Assembly (NCBI GenBank): GCA_015680685.1
Contig: MNCI01013743.1
Span: forward strand, 104,425-168,424
From: Gnetum montanum
Taxonomy: Eukaryota > Streptophyta > Gnetopsida > Gnetales > Gnetaceae
DNA length: 64,000 bases
Direction of reading: 5' to 3'
Below the pieces are notes generated by a model, which had not been told where the DNA came from, made no database searches, and saw only the letters and a program-made list of their open reading frames with translations. This document shows, piece after piece, positions 15,502 to 27,180 of the stretch (the stretch's first letter is position 1; every line of letters begins with the position of its first letter). The translations under genes and the position numbers were made by a program.

Positions 15502-16398
15502 CTAAAACAATAAATAAAAACTGAATTAATGATAAAGGCAGTAGTTTATAAATTCAATGAAAAAAAATCAACTAGAACAAAATCGATTTTATTATACTTG
15601 TATTAAACACTATCAGGCATCAGCAAACACCAATTTGTAAAGTACCAATTACGATGTAAGAATTAAAATTAAGGATAAGAAATTTTACAAAATGCTCTGC
15701 AAATTTGCCTGACAAATACGGACGACAGATTGTCTCCGGGAAAAAAAAACTCTGGTAACAAAATTTAAAAACTTTCACAAGAATCTTTCCTTTGGAACAT
15801 CCCACAAACTATTCTTCGTGGAACGAAATGTAAAACATATATAGATATATACACCAATAACCTGTAAGGCTAAATCATGAAAGCAGATTAGCAATGCAAC
15901 TTTAAACATTTTATTTTCTAAGCTGTGAATTCACCACCGTGTGGATCATCGGTCCCTCGTAACAGGCTTCCAAATTTGGGACTTTTTCGCAAATGACTAA
16001 TTTCAAATTTTAACATATATACAAGAATCCATCTGCTATATATCCTAAGAAGCTTGACATGGAACAATCTGAAAACATTTTAAGATAACAGAGAAACACA
16101 CAAACAAACCTACGGATTATCGACTGCAGTAGGAACTACTGTAAACAAGATGGGAAGTGCGGAAATTTGACAAATGCAAGGCTCGAAAGAACATATGTGA
16201 GCACAAAGCCTGGACTTGTGTTTGATGAACGAGAAAAAGACAAAGGACATTGCAACAAGACATACCATTAACGATGGTAGTGACTTCCAAAATTTCGAGG
16301 TGCTCAGACACGCGCAGAGAGATCTTTAAAATGCTTCTGAGCTCTCGAATCCGTGTCAGGCAGGTATAGGGAACCTGCATAAAGGCAAAATTCCTCAC

Positions 16399-16770
16399 CG
16401 TAGGAAAGAAGATGAAAAAGCAAAAGCGGGCTACTGGCGTGGTCTCAGCTGCAGAGATTCCTAAACAAGCTAACAAAGAAGATCCGCAGAATAAACCGTA
16501 ACTGTAATTTTCAATGTAGTTTTTGCGACAGATATAGAAGCGTTAGGAGGACTCAAGAATGGAGTCACCTTCGCACCACCTTCGAGGAGAGTAGTAGGCA
16601 AAACGATTTAGACGCCACGTAACCGACTTTGGCTAAAATAATGGAAACGGTGGACTGCTGTAAATCAATGCTTGCTTCCGCTGTATATATGCCCTCCACT
16701 CCTAAGAACATTAACTAAACATAGTGGTCCTGTGGGCGGGAGTTCTTAAGGTGAAAGATCGTGTTGCCGT
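16399..16770 (-). other. Candidate non-coding first exon of ECA
   Basis: On the minus strand a donor-like CG|GTGAGG lies at 16398-16397. Upstream of it is pyrimidine-rich, more GC-balanced sequence typical of a plant leader. Spliced to the acceptor at 15501 it would remove a leader intron of about 0.9 kb. A short upstream reading frame would begin at 16476. The 5' boundary is a guess from the TATA-like site at 16797-16805. Confidence 0.35.
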
Positions 16771-16796
16771 TACAAAATATGTACAGAATATGTTTT

Positions 16797-16805
16797 CTTT
16801 ATATA
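16797..16805 (-). promoter_or_regulatory. Candidate TATA box of the ECA gene
   Basis: TATATAAAG on the minus strand, about 1.4 kb upstream of the start codon and a sensible distance before the candidate leader exon. A weaker alternative, GCATATATACAG, lies at about 16682-16693, and an ACGT-core element (GCCACGTAAC on the plus strand) lies near 16614-16623. No experimental start site is available. Confidence 0.35.
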
Positions 16806-18745
16806 GCCACCTGCTCTGAGAGGGAAACGTAAAACTACCAAAATAACAAAATTAAAAATGGGGATAGTGATCGTAATTTGAACTAAAAGTTTCATGTTTG
16901 CCGTGGAAAATTTGCGAACTCAAAAGCTTAGCCAAAAATAGGCCACGCAGATGCATCGTACTTCGAATCGGAAGATGTTCTCCGTCAAATCCAAAGAGGC
17001 GTTTCGAATCGAAAATGTTGTCTGCGGAATCACAATAAACGACGTTTTGAATAGCGCTCTTTGAAAATTCAACCAGAAAAAATAGCTTTCAATTTGAAAA
17101 GCCATCATAGTAATGGAGAAATGACGGAAAACGCAATCAACGTCCGTCCATTCAAAATTATAGATGATTGGAGAGCAGCAAGGAAATAAATTATTTACCA
17201 AAACATCAAACACAGGCATACATTTTTAGATGGAATTATGCCGATTCGGCAGCCGTCCTAATTATAACCCCTAATAAATGCAGAACATGGAGCCAGATTC
17301 CTTGACCAAGTTATTAAATATCAAAGAAACAGAAAGAAAAACAAAAGCATTCCGACGGAATCGACGTACTGTGAGGAGCGGCGCCGGGTTCGTTGCAAAA
17401 AAAGAAGCTTTGCGGAAACTTCCAGGAAGTGCTGCCCCTGCGTTCGACTGACGAATAAACAACAGCCAAAAACTTTTGCTTTCTGCAATCTGTGGATTGA
17501 AGGCAGGTCGTAGAACTTGGTCGTGTCACTGCATTTAGCAAAGTCAACTCAAATTTCCGGTTCCGGAAACTTCGTCTGCCGCGAACGCCAATGATATGCA
17601 GACCAAAATATACAAACGGAGAACCATTAAAAAGATTCATCTTGGAATTATTGTGTGTTTATGGCACGTATTTTGGAAACATGGCCTTCAGTTATCTACT
17701 TTTTTTGGTAGGGGACTTCGTATTATTTAAATAACAAAGCATGAAACCGATCAGAATTAATAATTTTACACGAAAGCGGAACTGGCCTAGGTTGTACCAG
17801 TTTGTTGGAAAGGCGATCAAGAACAATTTTTTTTAACTAATCAATAATGCTCTAGCTAACTCCAGATAAATCCTTTGGAATTCGTGCTATTTAAATGCAA
17901 ATTTTGGCGACAGCGAGAAAGAGACAGGCGATCCACTCCGTGGTTACTTGGCGTGCACATTTGAAATAGAACAAAGGATCATGCCGGCATTATTAAAAAT
18001 GGCAGATTTTAGGACCCTACCTTGGTAGAGTTAATATGTATTAGTGTAGGGGGCCAAAGCTTGCGTGGAAAAGTTTGTTCGGTTTTACCTTTAACATTTA
18101 TTTATTTGGTGGCTTTAGATGTGGAGCAGTTTCCTGGAAGGTTCGTTCAGAATCAGGGTCGTTCAGCATGAGCCCCCAATGACGTTGGGAAGTTGCCTTG
18201 TGGCCCCCACGATCCCCAAATGGAATTTATTTAAGATTCGTCCGGTCCCTATCAAAAGGTCACCATATGTCCATTTGTAACGAGGAGAACTCGACATCAC
18301 ACCGTACACCATTTTGTCTTGGCATCACCCGTAGGAATTGACCGGAGTATATCTAATAGACACAAATTACCATTGCAGCATTTGATGATATAACAGGATG
18401 ACGGATTGCTTTACGATTTCTTTAAAAATATATTTTATTAACATGGTATCTTTTATTCTTAAGTTTTATACGGACAAAATATTCTCGGAGAGCATTGACT
18501 CCTTCAAATTCTATCCTTGCTCGGCATGCTCCGTGTTAAGATAACACATGAGATATTTTAAATGTGCAACCAATTTATTGATTTTGTTTATGCAAGTTAC
18601 GTCAATTTATTTTTAAGGGTATGCTCCTTGTTCTCATACTGTGTGGGACATTTTAGATGTGCAACCAATTTATCTAGGCAAGTTACATGATTAATTTTTA
18701 AGGGTATATTAAAACAAGTTGAAACTTTAAGGTAGAGTAAGAATA
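16806..18745. other. Intergenic, upstream of ECA; no recognised gene
   Basis: Less AT-rich than the rest of the spacer. Minus-strand open stretches at 16920-17219, 17271-17462 and 17314-17640 overlap in different frames and carry no recognisable domain. Part of this may be ECA upstream regulatory sequence. Confidence 0.45.
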
Positions 18746-18749
18746 TCCC

Positions 18750-18965
18750 ATAAAAATGGTATAGAGTAATGGTTAGGATAATTATTTTTTGGCTTATAAG
18801 TTGTAGGTTTGATTTTTGCCTTAGTCTATAGTTGTGGTAACAATGGAATAGGTTTGTGGTAGGATACTTTTGTCTCATAGCTCACATCTACCCTACTATC
18901 TAGGTAGGGGTTGTGCTCCTAGCTTGAAGTTTTTTTTAATAAAATAAAATAATTTTTTTAAAAAA
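18750..18965 (+). repeat. SINE-like repeat, candidate
   Basis: Begins with an A-box-like GAGTAATGGTTAGGA, has GGTTTGATTTTTGCC at B-box spacing, and ends after CTCCTAGCTTGAAG in a T-run and AATAAAATAAAA tail. The head, short body and simple tail suit a SINE. No target duplication was found. Confidence 0.3.
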
Positions 18966-18984
18966 ATTTATAGTATTAGACAAA

Positions 18985-19292
18985 TATTTGAGGCGGTACC
19001 TTATTGGTAAGACATTGGATCTAGAAACTTCAAGTTATGGGTTTGATATTGCTAGGTAATGCTATTTAAAAAGTTCTAATTTGACTGTATGTCTTGGGAG
19101 TAAATAAGAATCATCACCTAGAGGCTCAATGCTCATCCCACCAAGGTAGGGTCCTAGGAGGATGGTGGATGATTGGAGGTCTAATTTCAAGTGGTTACGC
19201 CTAAGCTTGATGTCTTGGAGATAAATACTATTATTTAAAAAATGTTTTGGGTTTTGCAACCCCTCCCTCACCAATAATAATAAAATCTCTTT
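18985..19292 (+). repeat. SINE-like repeat next to element 1
   Basis: The head reads GAGGCGGTACCTTATTGGTA, then GGGTTTGATATTGC at B-box spacing, followed by a body with two GTCTTGG-AGATAAATA-type blocks and an AATAATAATAAAA tail. The sequence just right of element 1 (32708-32870) is visibly related in head and body, so this is a dispersed repeat rather than chance. Confidence 0.35.
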
Positions 19293-19297
19293 CTCAC

Positions 19298-20150
19298 TGA
19301 TGAGTCATCATTTGTTGAGCCCCGACATCAGATATGCAACGTCGGAGCCCCGACGTCGGGTATCCAACGTTGAAGCTAAGAAATGATGTTAGATATCTGA
19401 CATTGCTTCTTTTGGGTTGGCCTATAAATACAACACTTGGGTGCCCAGTTGAGACATAGAGGGTAGAAGTAGAAAGTTTTAGTTTTTAGTTTCCTTTCTT
19501 TAAAGTTTGTCATTCCTAGTGCAGGCCTGTAATGTGATGTTTGTAATCGTACGACACCTTTGTTTGAGTGTGACGTACTTGGACACACTACATGATGGGC
19601 AATAAAGATTGAGATTACCTCCATCATTGCAGCATCCACTTAGTTTATTATGACTTTCTTTAGTTAAGTGTTTCCATTTATTGCTATTTGCTATTCTTGT
19701 TATTAGGCGAAATGTGTACGCCTTAATCATGAGCATTTAAGTGTAGACACTTGGTAATCTAGAGGTGTGTTGTTTGACACAACCAATGACATACACTTGA
19801 CAATCCTAGAAGTAGTCTTGCGAAGTCCAAGACATATACAGACAATTAAGGGCAAATACCCATTGCATGTAGGCTAGTTAGATTTCACTTTCCATTGTCC
19901 ATTAGCTTAATTAATTTACCTCTTCATTGTCATCAAGAGTAGCATAGAATTAGATAACATCATATGCCTCACTTTGGACTAAACCATATGTGATAAAGCT
20001 ACCACTAGTCCAAGTGGGAAGATAGCGAATTACAATCAAAGCATAATGATCTAGATACCACAACTAGTCCCATCCATAGAATTCAACTAGATTATGTGTG
20101 AACACTTGTGATTTGTATGGTTGAGCGTAGGGGTACCTTGCCACTCATCA
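19298..20150 (+). repeat. Element 1 5' LTR
   Basis: The LTR starts TGATGAGTCATCATTTG and ends TGCCACTCATCA. U3 carries several inverted ACGTCGG / CCAACGTTG-type units, followed by the TATA box in GGCCTATAAATACAACAC near 19428-19445. The U5 half shares long stretches with the other LTRs in the window, such as the ATACGAATC- and CCATGTATCC-like blocks read in either orientation. Confidence 0.9.
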
Positions 20151-20170
20151 TTGGCACCATTGCCGGGGAT
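20151..20170 (+). other. Element 1 primer-binding site (tRNA-Asp type)
   Basis: Directly after the LTR, TTGGCACCATTGCCGGGGA matches the complement of the plant tRNA-Asp(GTC) 3' end (TGGCGCCGTTGCCGGGG) except for two G-to-A changes at CpG sites. A tRNA-Asp primer is typical of Athila/Tat elements. Confidence 0.8.
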
Positions 20171-20275
20171 GATGCTAGTTATCTAGAGTAGTTATATTAT
20201 ACATGATTGTTGTAAATGTCTTAATGATATATCTTTCAGAAAATACTAAATCACACACACTATAAACCAACAACA

Positions 20276-21462
20276 ATGTCTCTCCCATAAGGAAGTGATC
20301 ATGCACTATATAGTGAATACATTCATTGGAGAAATAATGAGATATATGATGAAGAAAATTGGAGTGACTAACCTTATGTAGGCGTTTCTTATGATCATGA
20401 CCACCTTGGCGACACTCAAAGGCTACATTCACCTAAGGTAGATAACCTTGGAGGAGATGATGTAAGTCCTGAGCTAGGGGAGGCCTCAAGGCCTAAGACC
20501 TCCTCGAAACCAATAAATGATAAATCAAGGCATCCTAAGAAACACCATAGAAGCCATGGCAATTCTTTCGATTCCTCATCTTTCTCTTCCCCCTCAACGT
20601 CTAGTTCTGACGAAGATGAACGTAGGTATAGAGATAGAGCTCCACTAAAGGGTCGAACTAAAAATTGGAATCAAACCCACGAGAAAAGTCAAAGACATCA
20701 TAGACAACATCATCATGATCAAATGAATAGAGATAGAAATTTCCCTCACAACTTGTTTGATGACGACGAACCCTTGCTGGCCACTAAGAGTCTAATGCAG
20801 ATCATAGAGGCCTGCCTAAGCTTGACATGAATAATATTCCTAAATTTGCAGGATGTTATGATTTAGACCTGCAACATCATTTACAAGCCTTTCACTATGC
20901 CTATGCTTTTTACAACATTGAATGTGGATGGCAAAAGCTTATGCACTTTTCTCAGACACTAACTAATAGAGTCGAAGTGTGGTATAAATTGTTGAGACAA
21001 AATTCAATCTGATGATGATCCATAATGCTGGAGCTATTCAATGAGAAATACCAAACCTATGCAAGAGTGTCCAATTTGAGGAGACAAATCCAAGAGTGGA
21101 AGCAAGAACAACATGAACCCTTGGACATGGCCTTAGATAGATATTATGCCTTATTGAATAGGTGCCCAGGCCATGGTTTCTCTAAGGAAAGGTAACTTTT
21201 CCACATCATAGATGGGCTTTGTAATGAAATAAGGGAAACCCTTGGGATGTATGCCCCAGGGCAATTATACAAGCTCCAAGCCCACTAGATCAAAGGGCTA
21301 ATCAAGCATGTGGCAAAAGAAGAAGGAGAGATATGCAAATGGGAGAATGTCGAAAAATAGCAATGGGATCCAACTCTTTAATAGAAGGATCTCTAGATCT
21401 GTGGTAAGGAGAACGAAGCTACTCTTGATAACGTGATTCTGCAACAAACCTTGCCAATATAG
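20276..21462 (+). pseudogene. Element 1 gag, 5' part (broken)
   Basis: The first ATG (20276) is followed by a stop after four codons. The frame then stays open for long stretches through a serine-, arginine- and histidine-rich N-terminal region to the gag core around 20820-21290 (LDMNNIPKFAGCYD, HHLQAFHYAYAF, MLELFNEKYQTYARVSNLRR). A small deletion and frameshift separate the N-region from the core near 20820, and there are stops at 21010 and 21195. Homology stops abruptly at about 21462, where the nested minus-strand element begins. It is the structural (capsid-like) protein gene of the element and is non-functional. Confidence 0.75.
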
Positions 21463-22032
21463 GAGTTTATGGATAACCCCTAAGTGTTTCATTAATTTTC
21501 AAAAATTTGCACATGTGAAGTGGGTACCATTGTCTGAAATAAGTGCATGAGGCACATCAAACTTGTTTATGATTTGTTGTTGAACAAATCGTGCAGTTGT
21601 AGATGATGTGCAATCCTTAATAGCAGCTGCTTCAGCCCATTTTGTTAGGTAATCAACGACAATAATAATATAAGCTTTTTCATTGGACATTAATGTAATC
21701 GATCCCATAAAATCAATTCCTCAAATTTCAAAGTGTTCTAACGGTTGAATCCATTGTTGTGGACCCTCCATTCTAGTAGTCATTCCCCCATCACATTGAC
21801 AGTGCTCACAAGATTGGATGAAATGATGGGCATCTCGAAATAATGTAGGCCAATAATATCCTGCAAGCAGGATCTTGACGACCATTCATCTCCTAGTGTA
21901 ATGACCCCCACAAGGACCCTCATGAGTGTCTTGGAGAACTCGTAGTTGATCTATATCGGGAACACACCATCGAACCAAGCCATCGGGACACACTTTGTAA
22001 AGTTGTTCATTGATCTCCATAAAGTACTTGGC
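21463..22032 (-). pseudogene. Nested element integrase, N-terminal part
   Basis: The H2C2 zinc-binding region (HEGPCGGHY and SCEHCQCDG, about 21820-21930) is followed by the start of the catalytic core: VVDYLTKWAE with the first Asp and SDNGTHF with the second (21499-21708). A stop lies just after CANF. Homology ends at LGVIHKL near 21463, so the third catalytic residue and C-terminal domain are gone. The enzyme would have inserted element cDNA into the genome. Confidence 0.75.
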
Positions 22033-22620
22033 TCAGTGGAGAAACTGTTGTTTCTTCTTAAGGTTTAACTCTTGTGGTATTTGTTGGGTGAGGAGATAGG
22101 TAAGAATGCTAATGTACCAGTTTGTCTCCGTGGGTGATTGATTATTCACTACACCAACAAAGAGGAATTCATCAGGGAAATGATCAGAAATTGGATACTC
22201 ATCCTCTTTATTGTCCCATCGCAACCGAGATAAATGATCAACAACTACATTCTCGGTGCCCTTGCGATCAATCATCGTTAAATCGAACTCTTGTAAGATT
22301 GCAAGCCATCGTATGATATGAGAGCTTACCATTGGCTTATTCATGAGGAACCGGATTGCACTATGATCTGTATTTATATATACTTTATATCCCAATACAT
22401 AGTATCTAAACGTTTCTAGTGCAAACACTACAACCATTAATTCTTTCTATGTGGTAGTGTAGTTAAGTTGTGCACTAGCGATACTTCTACTTGCACAATG
22501 GATGTAATAAGGACACTTCTGGTCATCTAACTGTGTAAGTATGGCTCCTAAAGCATAGTTGGATGTGTCAGTCATGATATGGAGTGGTTTGGACTAGCTA
22601 GGAGCTTGTAGAATGGGTGT
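22033..22620 (-). pseudogene. Nested element RNase H
   Basis: The open block 22033-22437 contains the Ty3/gypsy RNase H signature: FRYYVLGYKVYINTDHSAIR with the TDH aspartate, and NVVVDHLSRL with the last aspartate. Upstream, to about 22620, a related stretch is broken by stops. It would degrade the RNA strand during reverse transcription. Confidence 0.75.
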
Positions 22621-23500
22621 TTTTACTAGCTTCTGTTTCAGAGTTTAGAAAGTTAATTTGCATTCCCTGGTCCACTCAAAAGATATGTCCTTTTTCATTA
22701 ATTCCACCAATGGTTTGGAAACCTTTGAAAAGTTCTCAATAAATCTCCTATAGTAGCCAGTATGTCCAAGGAATGATCGAATATCTTTGATAGTTTTCGG
22801 TTAATGGGTAATTCCTTGGATAACTTTGATTTTTTTGGGGTCTACCTCTACCCCTGTGTGTGAGATTTTGTGCCCTAGTACTACGCCTTCTTGGACCATT
22901 AAATGGCTTTTCTACTAGTTGAGCCTCAAATTGGTTTCTACACATCTTTTTAACACTTGCTTCAACCGGTCCAAGGCTTTATCAAAGTTTGCTCCATAAG
23001 TGGAGAAGTTGTCCATAAAGACCTCCACGCCATTCCCTATCTACTATTGGAATATGCTTAGAACTAGTCGTTGAAATGTTGCAGGGGCATTGCACAAGCC
23101 AAACGACATTTATTTGTATGCGACCATTCCCTAAGGACTGGTGAACATAGTCTTGGCTTGGTCTTCTGGGGCTATTTGTATTTGGTTATATCCACTATAT
23201 CCATCCAGAAAACTATAATAGCGATGCCTTGTGATGGTGTCTAAGTCTTGGTTAGCAAATGGCAATGGAAAGTGATCTTTGAATGTTGCCATATTTAGTA
23301 GCCTGAAATCTATGCACACCCTCCATTTGCCTCCCTTTTTAGGCACAATAACTAAGGGGCTAACCCATTCACTATTAGCAATGGGGTATATGAACCCAAC
23401 CTTGAGAAGTTGTTTAATTTCTTCCTTAACTACTTGCTTTAGCTTAGGGTTCAATTGCCTCTGTAGTTGTTTTCGAGGCTTCATGAAGGGGTTAATGTAA
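22621..23500 (-). pseudogene. Nested element reverse transcriptase, active site mutated
   Basis: The block 23131-23484 is open and clear: SEWVSPLVIVPKKGGKW, CIDFRLLNMATFKDHFPLP and SFLDGYSGYNQIQI are Ty3/gypsy RT motifs. The polymerase motif, FMDD in the sister copy, reads F-M-D-N at 23019-23008 (second Asp codon changed to Asn). Several stops lie downstream. This copy could not have polymerised DNA. Confidence 0.85.
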
Positions 23501-23989
23501 ATTCTATGTTGGCATATCCTAGGATCTATTCTAGTTAATTCAGGATATAACTAAGTGAAGGCTTTTGACCATTTATTTATTACCTTCAGCAATTCTTCTT
23601 TCTATTGAAGAGCAAGCTTAGCGTTGATAATTACCAATTTTCCATTTTTAAGGAACGTGTATTCCATACCGGTGGGCAATGGTTTCAACTCAAGGGGCTC
23701 CTTAAATTTCTCAAGGATTTCCAACTTGACCCAGTTGATATTTTCAAGGTTAAGACTTGGAAGTTGGTGGTGGACTTGCTCTGATGCGTCTATGCTATCA
23801 ATGTAAGCACAAGTTAAACCCTCAATTGGTTCCATGCATATGAGTGAACTACTTTCTTGATCAGCTGTCAACCACTAGGTGTCTTCCTGTCGTGTGGCTA
23901 CTGCATACAGGCATCTTTGTATGTTAATCACTTATGCACACTGATTGCATGCAGGCAATGCTGAACTTTGCACAAACCATGACATCTGC

Positions 23990-24430
23990 ATGCAATTAAA
24001 CCCTGTGTCACTGTATGTGATGCATGGAACTTTCTTCTTCTTGATCTTTTCGAATGTATTATCCTTTGATATTTCTAGGGAAAGATCGTAGATTCCTAGG
24101 CGTGCATCGATGGTGCTTAGCTATGCTCTTCCCATTATGACTGGGAAGTCCCCCTTACCGTTGTTTACCTAAATCACTAGGAAGTTAGTTGGCTACGACC
24201 ATCCACAAACAGTGGTAACAATGTCTTCCACCAGTCCCAATGGGACAGTGATGGACTGGTCAACCAACTCTAGATGAATATTGCTCTTTTTCAATGGAGG
24301 AAGGTTCTAGGCCTTGTACATTTCTTGAGAAATCAAGTTGACACCGGAACCTAAATCGAAAAGAGCCTTGCATGGTGCATTTCCAGTGATTTGTAAGTAT
24401 ATTAGAGGACTCCCAAGATCAGAGAATTTC
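23990..24430 (-). pseudogene. Nested element aspartic protease (retropepsin)
   Basis: Minus-strand translation gives PCKALFDLGSGVNLIS with the catalytic Asp at 24357-24355 in a D-L-G context (element E has D-S-G). A downstream G-x-A-W-L-type segment lies about 80 residues on. Stops interrupt the frame. The enzyme would have cut the Gag-Pol precursor. Confidence 0.65.
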
Positions 24431-27095
24431 CTGAGAAGGTAGATAGGTTTGATCCAATCGGTGATGACATGTGTTAGCATGACTGTATGCGTTGAGTGTA
24501 GTGATTAGGTTGAAGAGGGCTTTGAAGTTTTGATTGATACTGAGGCGTCTAAGGAATCAACCACTTGTGATTGTAAGGGCTTGGTTGGACTTTTGGTTCT
24601 AAAGAAAGGTATTTTCTTCATGTGGTTGTTGGAACCAACAGTAGGTTGAGAGTTAATAGCCCTTGTGGCATTACGTTGTTGCAGCTGGGTAGGGATTTCA
24701 CCTTGCATCACGAGAGCAGGTGGTAGTGGAGCTATTGGTGGAAGAGATGCGGCTGGATGAGAAGGATGATATGCTTGTGGAATATCACCTTTAGAAGAGG
24801 GAGTCCCATAATACTCGTAGGCTTGGTTGTAAGGTTGAGGAGTGACGTGACCAGTAGAGTCACGTGGGAAGATTGGCTGCTACATGTAATATCCATATGG
24901 GTCAGGTTGTCAGTAAGGATACTATTGCCTTGGTGGTGGCATTCACCATGATTGTGGGTGCTGCCACTATTGATATTGCTCAATCGATCATGGTGGAGTT
25001 CCACTGGGATAATATGTTAAGGATTGGTGGAACTGCCTTGGGTTACCTTGACGATAAGGTAACCTTCGGGGTGCTTTCCGTTTGTTTAATCATGGGTTAA
25101 GTGCATACATCCTAGACTCTTGTAGTGTGAGATTATAGGGCAACATCCTTTAGGATGGTCATATTGACATATCTCACATCCACTATCATTATCTATTTCC
25201 AAATCCACAACCTCTTCAATGATGGCAACTTTGCCCTTACCCTTACTATGTGCATGTTCAGCCTCTTTCTTTTTTCTTTTCTTACTACCTTGCTCTATAG
25301 ACTCCTCTTCTATTTTAAGAACAAATTGAAATCTATTGTCTAGGGAGTCCCACATTTGGTCAACCTTTGCTGATATTTCTGATGTCAACTTTTGGATAGG
25401 CAAAGTTTTCCTATTCACCATCTCTTCGAGTGATGACTCTTCTTCATCCTTACAAAATCTTACTCCCCTCTTCTAGAGGGAAGGATCTTAGTTATACTCT
25501 TCCACACTTTCTCCCTTCCGTAGCTCACCTTCTTCCTTAGCAAGTTGCTCCAATAGTCTTTGAATTTGATGGGACCTAAGCTCGAATAACCTTCCTTGGG
25601 CATAAGTCCCAAAGGTTCTTCTCGTTTCATGCCTAAGCCCATCCACGAGATGGCGCAGTTGATCCCATTGCAAATAACCATGACCAAGACAACAATGTAA
25701 CAGTGCACCCATGGCAGCATCCAAGGGTTCATGTCCTCCTTGTTTCTAGCCTTGGATTTGCTTTTGCAAGTTAGACACTCAGGAGTACATTTGGTACTTA
25801 TCATTAAATAGTTCTAACATAGTACTCCACCTACAAATGGATTTTGGTTCTAAAGATCGGTACCAGCTCTTCACTTCTTTAACTAATGTCTGTGGGAACA
25901 ACTTAAGTTTTTGCCATTCGTTCTCTATGTTCTGTAAGGCACACACATCATGGAATGCTTGTAAATGATTTTGAGGATTAGTGTTGTATCCCCCTTCAAA
26001 TTGTGGGATGTTGTTCATATCTAATCTCTTGATCCTACTATCTTTTTGATGCCTTATTAGAATTCTAATAGCCTCAGTTATGTCCAACATAATTTGAGTA
26101 GTGAGGAGGGGTTCATCATGATTGTCTTGTCCATGGCATCTATGATGCCTACATTGTTCACTACTCTCCCTTCTTTTATGTCATGATTCTCTAGAGTGCC
26201 CTCGTCCCCTTTCCTGGATGTTTCGCCTATGACTTCCACTTTGCCTACCTCCATCCCCATGGTCNTGCCTATGACTTCCACTTTGCCTACCTCCATCCCC
26301 ATGGTCTTTTTCTTTATGATTGCATCTAGATACTGAAGGAGAGGGTGAAGGAGATGATGAAGGTAAAGAAGAAGAGGAACGATCATCATGATAGTGTCTG
26401 CTACCTTCTCTTCGATGGTCATGTCCTCGATCGTGATTGCGATCAGAATGTCCACCTTTATCATGTGTCCGTGTTCCTTTTTTGAACCCTTTGTGCTCGT
26501 GGGTATCAGAACCTAGGTTATGAATAGTGGAATGAAGGTTTTGATACACAACCCCTTGGCCAAAGTCAAGGGGAGGAACATCGTTGTGTGGGCAACTGCC
26601 TAAGGTAGGTTCACCACTCTCAATTTCACTTAAGGCATGTGGGACATCCTAGGACCACTTGCCCTTCAAAGACTTATGATGTCTCTCCTATTTCAAGTCC
26701 CTTTGACATTGTGCTTCCATGGGATGGTATTCTCTCAAGTCATGGTCTTGCACAACATATTCAGCGTGTAAGTGTGGCATGCTAATTCGTGTGAGAGCAC
26801 GAAGAAGCATGCTGGGGACTGAACGATCGAGAGGTAACACTATGTTACCTTCAAAGTCTCGACAATGTAGTTGTTTGTCTTGATGGAGGATAAAGGTGAA
26901 GTCTAGTATATACTCATTAGGATAAATATATACCACTTGAGCTTGTTGAGGGACTAGCAGATCAATGTCATGTGTATTACACCATCGATTGTTTCCTATT
27001 TTAGAACTAGGCGGTGAGGCGCTTTCATACGAAGAAGGAGACATACTTGTCTGTTCAATGTGTAATGTATTCTTATTTATTATTTTCTCAACCAA
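24431..27095 (-). pseudogene. Nested element gag with frameshifts and stops
   Basis: N-terminal block 27095-26688 (with VVYIYPNEYILDFTFILH). Charged serine/histidine/arginine-rich block 26549-26181. Gag core 26090-25779 (LDMNNIPQFEGGYN, HLQAFHDVCALQNIENEWQK). A further block to 25460. Then zinc-knuckle-like GCEICQYDHPKGCC at about 25185-25145, and a histidine-rich linker to 24431. Each block is open but they lie in different frames. The run 26225-26306 contains an N and a duplicated 40-base segment that looks like an assembly join. Confidence 0.75.
26225..26306. other. Single N between perfect 40-bp duplicates (likely assembly join)
   Basis: Bases 26225-26264 are repeated exactly at 26267-26306, with N at 26265 between them. 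An unresolved base flanked by an exact duplication is the usual mark of two contig ends joined without collapsing their overlap. Confidence 0.75.
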
Positions 27096-27161
27096 CCCTA
27101 AGGGTTTGTTCCAACAATGTGAATGATCTCCTATGTTCTAGTTAGCATACAAACAACTAAG

Positions 27162-27180
27162 TCCCCTGCAACGATGCCAA
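27162..27180 (-). other. Nested element primer-binding site
   Basis: Reading down from 27180 the minus strand gives TTGGCATCGTTGCAGGGGA, matching the tRNA-Asp complement with three changes. It directly follows the LTR end at 27181. Confidence 0.75.

Noticed and set aside
17271-17640. Overlapping minus-strand open stretches as a gene upstream of ECA
   Set aside because: Two frames are open over the same bases, no recognised motif, no splice context.
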